NCBI GenBank assembly: GCA_025361385.1
Contig: JANYAJ010000294.1
Span: forward strand, 1-7,524
Reading direction: 5' to 3'
DNA: 7,524 bases
From: Nitrospira sp.
GTDB lineage: Bacteria > Nitrospirota > Nitrospiria > Nitrospirales > Nitrospiraceae
A program made the translations under genes and the position numbers. Positions 1-7,101 of the stretch are shown here, piece after piece. Each line of letters opens with the position of its first letter. Within the stretch, counting starts at the first letter, position 1. The notes under the pieces are model-generated. The model was not told the DNA's origin and made no database searches. It was given only the letters and a program-made list of their open reading frames with translations.

Positions 1-75
1 GACGGCAAAGGCAGTCAGGAGGACGAGCATGAGAGCCAGGGCCGACCGGCGGATATGAGTGCGGAATGCGACCAT
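1..75 (-). CDS. Sensor histidine kinase, N-terminal fragment (cut by window edge)
   Basis: Only the first 25 codons are visible. They start with MVAFRTHIRRSALALM and run into a hydrophobic stretch: a short basic N-terminus followed by a first transmembrane helix, as in membrane-bound sensor kinases. The ATG at 75 lies 3 nt after the stop of the response regulator. A GGAGG sits 8 nt upstream, inside the last regulator codons, so translation is probably coupled. The kinase identity is inferred from position: CusS/CopS/CzcS-type kinases directly follow their OmpR-family regulator. No sensor, HAMP, HisKA or ATPase domain can be seen, so another membrane protein cannot be excluded from these residues alone. 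Confidence 0.72.
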   Translation of the reverse strand, partial: MVAFRTHIRRSALALMLVLLTAFAV

Positions 76-78
76 GCC

Positions 79-756
79 TTACGCCTCCGGTGTTTTCAGC
101 ACATACCCGACGCCGCGAACGGTATGGATGAGCGGAGCTGAAAACTCTCGGTCGACTTTGGTTCGCAGCGCGCGAATGTGTACATCCACAATATTCGTCA
201 TGCCGTCATAGTGGATATCCCAGACATGTTCGATGATCGCGGTCCGCGTCAATACGCGATCGGGATTGCGAAGGAGGTATTCCAGCAAAGCATATTCTTT
301 GTTCGTCAGCGTGATCTCCTTGCCTGCTCGCCAGACTCGATGGGCGAGGGGGTCGACTTCGAGGTCTGCGACCGTGAGGCGCGGTGTCTGGTCATGACCC
401 TTTCTCCGGATCAACGCGCGCACCCGGGCGAGCAGTTCGGCAAACGCGAAGGGCTTGGTGAGGTAGTCATCGGCACCCATATCGAGGCCGGTCACCCGGT
501 CGTCAACGGTTCCTCTGGCGGTCAGGAGCAGGATCGGCGTGCTGTTGCCGGCGGCACGGAGGCGGCGGCAGACCGTGAATCCGTCGAGTTTGGGAAGCAT
601 CACGTCGAGGATGACGAGGTCATAGGGCGTCGTGCTCGCCATGAGGAGTCCTTCCTCGCCGTCCTGTGCGAGATCCACCGCATAGCGTTCTTCCCGGAGC
701 CCCTTTTGGGTGAACCCCGCAAGGTTCGGGTCGTCTTCAATAATCAAAATGCGCAT
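79..756 (-). CDS. OmpR-family response regulator (CusR/CopR/CzcR-like)
   Basis: This is a 225-residue two-component transcription regulator, the usual length for the family. The receiver domain (about 1-115) has the acidic pocket E7-D8-D9, phosphoacceptor D51 in VILDVMLPKLDG, switch T79 and K101 in LTKPF. The winged-helix DNA-binding domain (about 127-223) has the recognition-helix region TNIVDVHIRALRTKVD and the C-terminal hairpin HTVRGVGYVL, close to the CusR/CopR/PcoR/CzcR group. I chose the start at 756 (MRILIIEDD) because it begins right at the first receiver strand and AAGGGATCAGG precedes it. An in-frame ATG at 795 would add 13 unconserved residues and lies inside the predicted promoter. 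It is followed after 3 nt by the kinase gene. It probably controls the metal efflux operon upstream; which metal it answers to cannot be read from the sequence. Confidence 0.95.
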   Translation of the reverse strand: MRILIIEDDPNLAGFTQKGLREERYAVDLAQDGEEGLLMASTTPYDLVILDVMLPKLDGFTVCRRLRAAGNSTPILLLTARGTVDDRVTGLDMGADDYLTKPFAFAELLARVRALIRRKGHDQTPRLTVADLEVDPLAHRVWRAGKEITLTNKEYALLEYLLRNPDRVLTRTAIIEHVWDIHYDGMTNIVDVHIRALRTKVDREFSAPLIHTVRGVGYVLKTPEA

Positions 757-767
757 CCTGATCCCTT

Positions 768-803
768 TGTCTCGATTGTAGTCTCCCGGTTTCATCCGGG
801 CAA
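768..803 (-). promoter_or_regulatory. Predicted sigma70 promoter of the two-component pair, with a dyad in the spacer
   Basis: On the minus strand, TTGCCC (803-798) and TACAAT (780-775) are separated by exactly 17 nt. The -10 matches consensus at 5 of 6 bases and the -35 at 4 of 6. Transcription would start near 768, giving a leader of about 12 nt that holds the AGGGATCAGG ribosome site. The spacer contains an inverted repeat, CCCGG-N6-CCGGG (785-800), that overlaps the last bases of the -35 and could be an operator. The regulator pair can therefore be expressed independently of the pump operon. This is based on sequence match only. Confidence 0.5.
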
Positions 804-816
804 TCGCCGTCGGCGA
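804..816. repeat. Short perfect inverted repeat just after the RND gene
   Basis: TCGCCG and CGGCGA arms of 6 bp flank a single T, beginning 5 nt past the RND stop codon on the minus strand. A 1-nt loop cannot form a tight hairpin as written, and no T-run follows, so it is not a normal intrinsic terminator. It may be a protein-binding dyad next to the -35 of the regulator promoter, or chance in G+C-rich DNA. Confidence 0.25.
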
Positions 817-821
817 GGCCC

Positions 822-3800
822 TTACCCTGTCGCAGAGGTTTCACGCTGCGCGATCGGTAGTTGTGCGGTACAGACGCGTTTGTAGAGCGCGGGAATAATC
901 AGCAGGGTGAGAATCGTGGAGGTGAACAGGCCCCCGATCACGACGGTTGCGAGGGGTCGCTGGACCTCGGCGCCCATGCTGGTAGCCACCGCCATGGGGA
1001 GAAAGCCGAGGCTGGCGACGAGCGCCGTCATCAGCACGGGCCTGAGGCGATCCATTGCGCCTTGCATCACAGCCTGATCGGTCGGGAGCCCTTCTACTTC
1101 AAGTTGCCGGATGTGGCTGAGCAGCACCACTCCATTGAGCACCGCAATGCCAAACAGGGCAATGAATCCGATGACCGCTGAAATGCTGAGTGGCAGGCCG
1201 CGGAGCCAGAGCGCTACGATGCCACCGGAAAGGGCTAAGGGGACATTGAGGAAAATCAGCAGCGCGGGACGCATGGCTCCGAAGATGACCGACAGCACCC
1301 CCAGAATCAGGAGGAGGGTGATGGGCACGACCACGGCTAATCGGTTGGTCGCCTCCTGAAGATGCTGAAACTGTCCACCCCATGTCAGTTCGTACCCCGT
1401 TGGGAGCGATACCTCACGTGCCACCAGGCGCTGAGCCTCTGCCACGAAGCTTCCCAAGTCCCTTCCCCGGATGTTGTTCTCCACTACGATGCGTCGCTGC
1501 ACATGCTCTCTGCTGATCTGAGCCGGTCCCGTGTCTACCCGGATCGATGCGACGCGCAAGAGAGGAACGAGTTCACCATGAGCGGTTGGGATGAGCAGAT
1601 TGCCCAACGCGGCGGGATCGACCGATGCGCTGTCGGCTAGGCGGACGACGAGTTCAAACCGCCGTGAGCCCTGGACCACGGTGCCGACGACATGTCCGAC
1701 CCGCGTCGTTTGAACGAGGGTGAGCACCTCATCTGCCGTAAGCCCGTAACGGGCGATCTGTTCTCGATCTACAATTACACGCAGCAGTGGAAGGCCCGCG
1801 ACCTGCTCGACTTTGACGTCTGCTGCGCCGCGCACGGTTTCCAAGACACGCGCCACGGCCTCGGCCTGCCGGGTGAGTACCTCCAGATCGGGACCGAAAA
1901 TCTTGACCGCCAGATCGGAACGCGTGCCCGCAATCAACTCGTTGAAACGCATTTCGATCGGCTGCGTAAAGCCGAGACCGACACCGGGAACGGCATTGAG
2001 AATGGCGGGGCGCATCTTGGCGATCAAGTCCTCGCGTGTGCCGGCCGTCGTCCATTCGCCCTGCGGCTTGAGAATGACGAACACATCGGACATCTCCACT
2101 CCCATCACGTCGGTCGCCACCTCGGGGCTTCCGGTCCTGGTGACCACCTGTACGACTTCCGGAAATGTGCGAAGCACCCGTTCAACGTCTAAGGCATTTT
2201 TGACCGACTCGCTCAGCGACACGCTGGGCAAGCGCCAGAGTTGAATCGCCATATCCCCCTCGTCGAGTCGAGGCACAAATTCAATGCCGAGCCACGTGCT
2301 CAGTCCGAGACTCACAACAAACAGTCCGACCGCCGGCGTGACGACCCAGGCCGGGCGCGCCGTCGCCCATCTGAGACAGGGCTCGTAGGCACGGCGCAGG
2401 ATGCCGATCACAGGGGTGTCCTCATGTCCTGGCTTCGCCCGCACAAACCAATAGGCGAGCAGAGGGGTGACGGTGACCGCGAGCAGGAGCGAGCCGGCCA
2501 GAGCCAGGATGACGGTCAGCGCCATCGGACGGAACATCTTTCCCTCGATCCCGGTGAGCGCGAGGATGGGCACATAGACGAGGATGATGATGCTGACGGC
2601 GAGAGTCATGGGGCGAAGGACCTCGCGGCCGGCAGCCTGGATCTCGCTCAGCCTGGCTTCCGGGCTCATGACGCCCTTCTTCGCCAATCGCCGGAGGATG
2701 TTATCGACCATCACGACCGAGCCATCCACGAGCAACCCGAAATCGATGGCGCCTAGGCTCATCAAATTTCCGGAGAGACCGGCCTGCATCATGCCGCTGA
2801 ACGCAATCAGCATCGACAAGGGAATGGCGGAGGCCACGATCACACCGGCGCGGAGGTCGCCGAGAAAGAGGAACAGGACGGCAATGACGAGCAGTCCACC
2901 TTCGAGCAGGTTGTTGCGCACGGTGCGCATCACCTTCGAGACCAGCAACGTCCGGTCGTAGTACGGTTCGATGGTCACACCAGGAGGGAGGGTCGCTTCG
3001 ATCTCTTGCACTCTGGTTTTGACACGATTAACCACCTGTTGCGCATTCTCGCCCGCCAGCATCTGGACCATGCCGATGACGGTCTCGCCTTCTCCCATGG
3101 CAGTCGCCGCGCCGATGCGGAGGGCCGATGCCTCCTTCACCTCGGCGAGATCGGCAATGTAGATCGGCACTCCCCCGGGCCCGTGCGCCACCACAATCCT
3201 CGCAAGGTCGGCGACCTGTGTCGCCAAGGCTTCGCCGCGAATGAGCAATTGCTCCCGCTGACGCTCGATGTAGCCGCCGCCGGCGATGGCGTTGTTACGT
3301 TCGAGCGCTTCGAACACCTGCCGAATCGAGAGTTTGAAGGAGAGGAGCTTCGCGGGATCCACCACGACTTGGAACTGTTGCGGTTCGCCTCCCCAAATAT
3401 TGACTTCGACGACGCCAGGCACCGCCCGCAGCCGCATTCCGATGTCCCATTCGAGGAGCGTTCTGAGGGCCATGGGGCTGTAGCCACGCCCTTTCAACGT
3501 GAACTGATAGACTTCGCCCAATCCGGTCGTCAGTGGACCGACGATTGGACGGCCATACTCGACGGGGATGCGTTCCATTGCGCGGGTCAACCGTTCCGTG
3601 ACTAACTGTCTTGCCCGGTAGATGTCCGTCTGATCCTCGAAGATTGCCGTGACCGCGGAGAGCCCATAGCGAGACACCGAACGAAGCTCGCGGAGGGCCG
3701 GCAATCCGCTCAGCGAGGCTTCGATTGGAAAGGTGATGAACTGTTCCACTTCGACCGGGCCGAGCGCTGGGGAGCGGGTCAGGATCTGGACCTGGACCGG

Positions 3801-3926
3801 TGTTAGATCCGGCATGGCGTCGATGGTGAGGTGGGTCAGGGACCAGAGGCCGAGAGCGATCACGAGCGTGACCGCTACCAGGGTGAAAAAACGGTAGCGC
3901 AGGGAGAGGATGAACAACCGTTCCAT
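822..3926 (-). CDS. czcA: HME-family RND heavy-metal efflux permease, CzcA type
   Basis: This 1034-residue inner-membrane proton/metal antiporter is of full length for the CusA/CzcA family. Its layout is typical: TM1 at about 12-31, a first periplasmic loop with TIDAMPDLTPVQVQ (34-47), TM2-6 at about 340-495, TM7 at about 526-546, a second large loop, and TM8-12 at about 865-1015. The TM4 proton-relay signature reads DFGLLVDGSVVMVDN (395-409), the CzcA-type DFG-X3-DG pattern rather than the AxG-X4-D-X6-EN pattern of CusA. The cleft segment IEMRFNELIAGTRSD (657-671) is also CzcA-like and acidic. I infer export of a divalent cation (Zn, Co, Cd or Ni). The oddity is D408 where CzcA has the essential Glu. 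The ATG at 3926 lies 1 nt after the adaptor stop, with GGGAGG inside the adaptor's last codons, so translation is coupled. CusA is the main alternative label. Confidence 0.95.
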   Translation of the reverse strand: MERLFILSLRYRFFTLVAVTLVIALGLWSLTHLTIDAMPDLTPVQVQILTRSPALGPVEVEQFITFPIEASLSGLPALRELRSVSRYGLSAVTAIFEDQTDIYRARQLVTERLTRAMERIPVEYGRPIVGPLTTGLGEVYQFTLKGRGYSPMALRTLLEWDIGMRLRAVPGVVEVNIWGGEPQQFQVVVDPAKLLSFKLSIRQVFEALERNNAIAGGGYIERQREQLLIRGEALATQVADLARIVVAHGPGGVPIYIADLAEVKEASALRIGAATAMGEGETVIGMVQMLAGENAQQVVNRVKTRVQEIEATLPPGVTIEPYYDRTLLVSKVMRTVRNNLLEGGLLVIAVLFLFLGDLRAGVIVASAIPLSMLIAFSGMMQAGLSGNLMSLGAIDFGLLVDGSVVMVDNILRRLAKKGVMSPEARLSEIQAAGREVLRPMTLAVSIIILVYVPILALTGIEGKMFRPMALTVILALAGSLLLAVTVTPLLAYWFVRAKPGHEDTPVIGILRRAYEPCLRWATARPAWVVTPAVGLFVVSLGLSTWLGIEFVPRLDEGDMAIQLWRLPSVSLSESVKNALDVERVLRTFPEVVQVVTRTGSPEVATDVMGVEMSDVFVILKPQGEWTTAGTREDLIAKMRPAILNAVPGVGLGFTQPIEMRFNELIAGTRSDLAVKIFGPDLEVLTRQAEAVARVLETVRGAADVKVEQVAGLPLLRVIVDREQIARYGLTADEVLTLVQTTRVGHVVGTVVQGSRRFELVVRLADSASVDPAALGNLLIPTAHGELVPLLRVASIRVDTGPAQISREHVQRRIVVENNIRGRDLGSFVAEAQRLVAREVSLPTGYELTWGGQFQHLQEATNRLAVVVPITLLLILGVLSVIFGAMRPALLIFLNVPLALSGGIVALWLRGLPLSISAVIGFIALFGIAVLNGVVLLSHIRQLEVEGLPTDQAVMQGAMDRLRPVLMTALVASLGFLPMAVATSMGAEVQRPLATVVIGGLFTSTILTLLIIPALYKRVCTAQLPIAQRETSATG

Positions 3927-3927
3927 C

Positions 3928-5112
3928 TTATCCTCCCTCTCCTGACCCGATATGTTCTTTCAGCAGCACATTCTTCAAGTCGAAGACGCCGTCGATCACC
4001 ACCTGCTCGCCTGCGGTCAGGCCTTTCCGTATCTCGATCCAGCCCCCGCCCTCACGGCCGGATTCGATCGGTACGAAGGCATAGCCAGTGTCACGCTGAA
4101 CAAAGACGCCATGCACGTTCTCCACCATCGTCATCGCTGACAGGGGAACGGCCAAGGTCGGTGCGCTCGCGACGGTCAGTTGCACATCGACATATTCTCG
4201 TGGCCTCAGGTTGTGCTGCTGGTTCGCCGCTTCGAACCGAACTTGAATGGTGCGCGTGGTTTCGTCCGCGACCGGCGCAAGATAGGTGAGTGGAGCTGTG
4301 ACCGGCTCACCGCCTTTTGGCAGGATCGTCCCCACATCGCCTTCTTTGAACTTTCGAGCCTGCTCGATCGGCAGATTGGCAAAGATCCAGACCCGGCTCG
4401 TGTCGACGACTTCGAACAGTTCATTGCCGGGAGAGACACCCTGTCCCCGCACAACATTTTGCATAACCACGGTCCCATCGATGGGCGATGTGAGGGTATA
4501 GAGATGTCCCTCCTGATGACTGCCATGCTCTAACTGGTGCAACTCACCAGTTGTCATGCCCATATTCAAGAGCTTCTCGCGGACGTGCTGATGACGGGCC
4601 TGCGCTTCAACATAGTGGCCTCGCTCTTCGACCAGCCGCCGCTCCGTCACGATCTGATCGGCTGCCAGCTTCTCCGTCCGCCGGAACCCGCTCTCAGCGA
4701 CATCCGTCTGGGCCTTTGTCACGAGGTATTCCTGCACTAACTCATCCAACCGCATACTCTCAATGGCCAGCAAGCGCTGACCTCGCCGGACATGGTCGCC
4801 CAACTGGACATAGACAGACTGGACTTGTCCTTCAAGGCGGGAGGTAATCTTGGCGACCTGTTTCAGATCGAGCGCGACTTCGCCGGGAGCCGTCACTATT
4901 TCTGGAACCACATGTGCGGCGACCGTCTCGATGTGCAATCGATCCCGCACGGCCGCCGGGGCTTGAATGGTGCCGGTGCGAGCCGCGCCTGGTTGTGGGC
5001 TCGTTTTCGGCGGCGGAGCCGGTTGTTCGCTCCCGCGATCCCCGCAGGCGGCGATAGACAGGACTAGCGCGAGTAGGCAGGGGCCCGTTTGTGCGGTCCA
5101 TGTAATGCTCAT
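3928..5112 (-). CDS. czcB: RND periplasmic adaptor (membrane-fusion lipoprotein), CzcB-like
   Basis: This 394-residue protein links the RND pump to the outer-membrane channel. The N-terminus is a lipoprotein signal: hydrophobic residues 12-22, then lipobox I-A-A-C with C23 as the acylated residue, followed by a Pro-rich linker (about 31-41). The two half-lipoyl motifs are at about 77-119 (EGQVQSVYVQLGDHVRRGQ) and 207-240 (SPIDGTVVMQNVVRGQGVSPG). Between them is the alpha-helical hairpin (about 120-200). Beta-barrel and membrane-proximal domains follow to the end. The second hairpin helix holds seven His and two Met (166-203), which could bind metal. I see no CusF-like C-terminal domain and no N-terminal Met cluster as in CusB, which again favours a divalent-metal system. 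The gene starts 21 nt after the outer-membrane factor. Its ribosome site is weak (AGAAAGAG), so it may rely on coupling. Confidence 0.92.
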   Translation of the reverse strand: MSITWTAQTGPCLLALVLSIAACGDRGSEQPAPPPKTSPQPGAARTGTIQAPAAVRDRLHIETVAAHVVPEIVTAPGEVALDLKQVAKITSRLEGQVQSVYVQLGDHVRRGQRLLAIESMRLDELVQEYLVTKAQTDVAESGFRRTEKLAADQIVTERRLVEERGHYVEAQARHQHVREKLLNMGMTTGELHQLEHGSHQEGHLYTLTSPIDGTVVMQNVVRGQGVSPGNELFEVVDTSRVWIFANLPIEQARKFKEGDVGTILPKGGEPVTAPLTYLAPVADETTRTIQVRFEAANQQHNLRPREYVDVQLTVASAPTLAVPLSAMTMVENVHGVFVQRDTGYAFVPIESGREGGGWIEIRKGLTAGEQVVIDGVFDLKNVLLKEHIGSGEGG

Positions 5113-5133
5113 GGTCTGGCTCTTTCTGGATCG

Positions 5134-6390
5134 TTAGATCCCACCGACGGCCCGTTCAAGTCGAGCGAGGGCAATGGAGAGATCCGCGCGAGCCTGGACG
5201 TACTCGAGTACCGTTTGCCGATAGACGCGTTGGGAATCGAGCAAGTCCAGGAGACTGGCAACTCCCTGCTTGAAACTGATGCGTGCCACTCGCAGCGTCT
5301 GCTCCGCTTGCTTCAGTAATCCCGTCTCGAATACGTGGAGTTGCTCGGTCGCGGTACGGACATCCTGCACATGTTGTGTGATGGCTTGGGAGATTTCATT
5401 CTGGGCCCGCAGCCGCTCGGCTTCAGCGCGATGTCTGGCCCCGAGCGCGCTTTCGATCTCACCCTGGCGTTGGTACCAGAGCGGGATAGGAACGCTGAGC
5501 CCTGCGACGATCGACTCGTCGCCCGCCTCGCGGTGATAGTTTCCATGCACCGTAACATTGGGAACCCTCGACTCCCGTTCGAGCGTCGTGCTGAACTGCG
5601 CCTGCTCGACGAGCTTGGTGAGCCGTCGAAGGGTTGGATGCTGTTCCATCGCGCGTGCAGAGAGCATTTCGAGGTCAAGCCCTTGTTGGAGGGGCTCAAA
5701 ATCGCCTTGGATCGAGAACTGCTTGCCTAAGGTGCCGGCCGTCACCATATCAAGCTTGGCTCTTACAACCACCAAGGCATTCTGGGCTCGTGCGACTTCT
5801 TTCGTCGCTTTCTGGACCTCAACGGTGGCCTTCATCGTTTCAAAGACCGTGGCGTCGCCTGCAGCTACACGCGCTTTCACAGTTCGCAGGACTTCTTCCA
5901 CCATCGTCAGATTTTGGCTGGACAGCTCGACATCTCGCTGCGCGAACAGCACCTGGTAAAAAGCAACCTTGGTGTCAGCGATCACGTTGAGGCGAGTCTC
6001 GTCCATCGCGGCGCTGGCCCCGGCCGCTCCTGCATCCGCTGCCTGCTGTCTGGCGCGGCGCTTCCCTTGCCATTCCAGGGGCTGTTCGACTGTCACCGTC
6101 CGTTCGGTAATCTTCACCCCCGTACTGGGATCACGAATACTCCCTCGTCCGGTCGACCCTGAAATTGACGGGTTCAGATAGGCCCCGGCGATGACTTGTT
6201 GGCCTCGACTCTGCCGCACGATGCCCTCGGCTCCTGCCACCGCAGGGTTATGTTCAAGCGCGAAGGCGATGACCTCCGCCAGGGCATACTGTTGCGGGCC
6301 CTCGGCCTCCGCATTCGCCACGGATCCGGTGATGGCGAACATGCTTGCGCAGGTCATCAGTACAGAGAACTGGTACCATCGGTTCGACAT
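5134..6390 (-). CDS. czcC: TolC-like outer-membrane efflux protein, CzcC-like
   Basis: This 418-residue outer-membrane channel is the first gene of the tripartite pump unit. A Sec signal peptide covers about 1-27, with predicted cleavage after V-A-N-A. Two outer-membrane efflux repeats follow. The first starts with YALAEVIAFALEHNPAV (35-51), contains VEQPLEWQGKRRAR (101-114) and ends in a long helix (about 120-215). The second contains LSVPIPLWYQRQGEI (298-312) and FKQGVASLLDLLDSQR (373-388). No convincing lipobox is present, unlike CusC. I chose ATG 6390 because GGAGG lies 6 nt upstream and the signal peptide begins there. An in-frame ATG at 6426 would add 12 very basic residues and lacks a good ribosome site. 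Its stop is 21 nt before the adaptor start, so the two are co-transcribed. Family assignment is firm; the czcC symbol rests on the CzcA-type pump. Confidence 0.92.
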   Translation of the reverse strand: MSNRWYQFSVLMTCASMFAITGSVANAEAEGPQQYALAEVIAFALEHNPAVAGAEGIVRQSRGQQVIAGAYLNPSISGSTGRGSIRDPSTGVKITERTVTVEQPLEWQGKRRARQQAADAGAAGASAAMDETRLNVIADTKVAFYQVLFAQRDVELSSQNLTMVEEVLRTVKARVAAGDATVFETMKATVEVQKATKEVARAQNALVVVRAKLDMVTAGTLGKQFSIQGDFEPLQQGLDLEMLSARAMEQHPTLRRLTKLVEQAQFSTTLERESRVPNVTVHGNYHREAGDESIVAGLSVPIPLWYQRQGEIESALGARHRAEAERLRAQNEISQAITQHVQDVRTATEQLHVFETGLLKQAEQTLRVARISFKQGVASLLDLLDSQRVYRQTVLEYVQARADLSIALARLERAVGGI

Positions 6391-6462
6391 CTGACACCTC
6401 CGTCTTTTCGCACGCGTGATGCTCATCCGAAATAGGCCTTGCCGGTTTCTTCGAGCTGGAGC

Positions 6463-6510
6463 CGGGGGCTCTCTGGACGTAGCGTGACTCTGCCAGGGAG
6501 AGAGCCTCCG
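6463..6510 (-). promoter_or_regulatory. Long imperfect stem-loop in the leader before the outer-membrane factor gene
   Basis: In the minus-strand transcript, GGCUCUCU (6506-6499) pairs perfectly with AGAGAGCC (6474-6467). After one A-C mismatch, three more pairs follow on the outside (to 6510 and 6463). The loop is 24 nt, and CUGG/CCAG inside offers an alternative inner pairing. No U-run follows, so it is not a standard terminator. It could be an mRNA processing or stability element between the histidine-rich gene and the pump genes, or part of an unrecognised leader. The structure is directly visible; its function is unknown. Confidence 0.4.
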
Positions 6511-6518
6511 CGCATGCT

Positions 6519-6538
6519 CCCGGCCTCAGGAGGCCGGG
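6519..6538 (-). terminator. Perfect G+C-rich hairpin downstream of the His-rich gene (weak terminator or attenuator)
   Basis: CCCGGCCT (6519-6526) and AGGCCGGG (6531-6538) form an uninterrupted 8-bp stem with a 4-nt loop, 28 nt after the stop of the histidine-rich gene. A stable RNA hairpin is likely. On neither strand does a T-tract follow, so complete intrinsic termination is unlikely. Partial termination, a block to 3' exonuclease, or a processing site would each let the upstream gene be expressed at a different level from the pump genes. Confidence 0.4.
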
Positions 6539-6566
6539 TTATGTAAGCCACGCTGGTGAAATTGAC

Positions 6567-7037
6567 TCAGACGGAGGGTGCAGGGGGCGCACGACCGGAG
6601 AGATCGTGTGCGAGGAGCAGTAAGATGGGCGCGGGGAACATATCCCGGCGCGTGAGGAAGCCGGGGCGGATCAGCAGGGTGAGATCCAACTCAGCGAGCA
6701 CGGCATGAGACAGGACCTGCTTGACCGACTGGTGATCTGGAGAGGAGGAGAGAAACGCGAATCCGATTTCCGGATGGCTCAAGAGGCCTGTTGCTGCGCC
6801 GAGGAATGGAAGAACCGACGGCTGAATCACCGGCGCGTCATGCGCGTGAGCATGATGTCCGTACTCGCCATCCAGGTCTTGCGAGAAGACGGTGTGGAAG
6901 ACTCCACCGTGGTCATGCTCGGCAATTCCATGATGCTGATCCGCGTCGGGGTGGATATGGATCAACGGGATCGCGAGCATCCAGAGGATCAGCCAGAAGA
7001 CAGGAATGATGCGAAACCGACGCACATTCAACCTCAT
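6567..7037 (-). CDS. Small exported histidine-rich protein of unknown function
   Basis: I do not recognise a named family. From ATG 7037 the product is 156 residues: a basic N-terminus (MRLNVRRFR), then a hydrophobic helix (about 10-26) that may be a signal peptide or membrane anchor, then a His-rich segment. Histidines occur at 27, 29, 35, 36, 41, 43, 48, 61, 62, 64 and 66, with four more later (15 in all). Asp and Glu lie among them and there is no Cys. The C-terminal part has a hydrophobic stretch (about 133-143) and ends in RAPPAPSV. Metal binding in the periplasm is inferred from composition and from the pump genes downstream. By position it resembles CzcI-type accessory proteins, but I cannot show homology. 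Start: GAGGA lies about 14 nt before ATG 7037. ATG 7067 has no ribosome site and would sit at the predicted transcription start. A still longer frame from 7265 overlaps the DUF2231 gene and is unlikely. Confidence 0.75.
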   Translation of the reverse strand: MRLNVRRFRIIPVFWLILWMLAIPLIHIHPDADQHHGIAEHDHGGVFHTVFSQDLDGEYGHHAHAHDAPVIQPSVLPFLGAATGLLSHPEIGFAFLSSSPDHQSVKQVLSHAVLAELDLTLLIRPGFLTRRDMFPAPILLLLAHDLSGRAPPAPSV

Positions 7038-7072
7038 TGCTGCAGTGAAATCCTCGATAGCCGTCATCAGTA

Positions 7073-7101
7073 AGCGTACACCAGGTGCACCACAGTAACA
7101 A
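7073..7101 (-). promoter_or_regulatory. Candidate activated promoter for the His-rich/pump genes
   Basis: On the minus strand, TTGTTA (7101-7096, 4 of 6 to consensus) and TACGCT (7078-7073, 3 of 6) are 17 nt apart. The -35 is the downstream arm of the CusR-like palindrome, an arrangement expected when an activator touches RNA polymerase. The poor -10 suits an activator-dependent promoter. Transcription would begin near 7066, giving a leader of about 29 nt before ATG 7037. An alternative is CTGTTA-17 nt-GATAAC, with its -10 at 7112-7107; there the dyad would lie on the -10 and look repressive. Confidence 0.3.

Noticed and set aside
757..795. N-terminal extension of the response regulator to the ATG at 795
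   Set aside because: The 13 extra residues are outside the receiver fold, and the region holds the predicted promoter and the ribosome site for the 756 start.
178..885. Plus-strand 235-codon open frame opposite the response regulator
   Set aside because: It is antisense to a clear OmpR-family gene, has no recognisable domain or ribosome site, and reflects the lack of stops opposite G+C-rich coding DNA.
2241..3605. Plus-strand open frames of 171 and 199 codons opposite the RND gene
   Set aside because: Low-complexity, Arg/His/Asp-rich shadows of the permease frame with no domain signal.
6391..6426. Extended start of the outer-membrane factor at 6426
   Set aside because: It lacks a good ribosome site, whereas ATG 6390 has GGAGG at 6 nt and begins a normal signal peptide.
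6534..6566. Possible promoter before the outer-membrane factor (GAGTCA-17 nt-TACATA on the minus strand)
   Set aside because: Only about half of the bases match consensus in each element, no better than chance for this length.
822..7037. Signs of a mobile element or hidden defence system
   Set aside because: No transposase, integrase, terminal repeats, tRNA or nuclease/toxin genes are visible; the locus is compact and reads as one metal-efflux unit.
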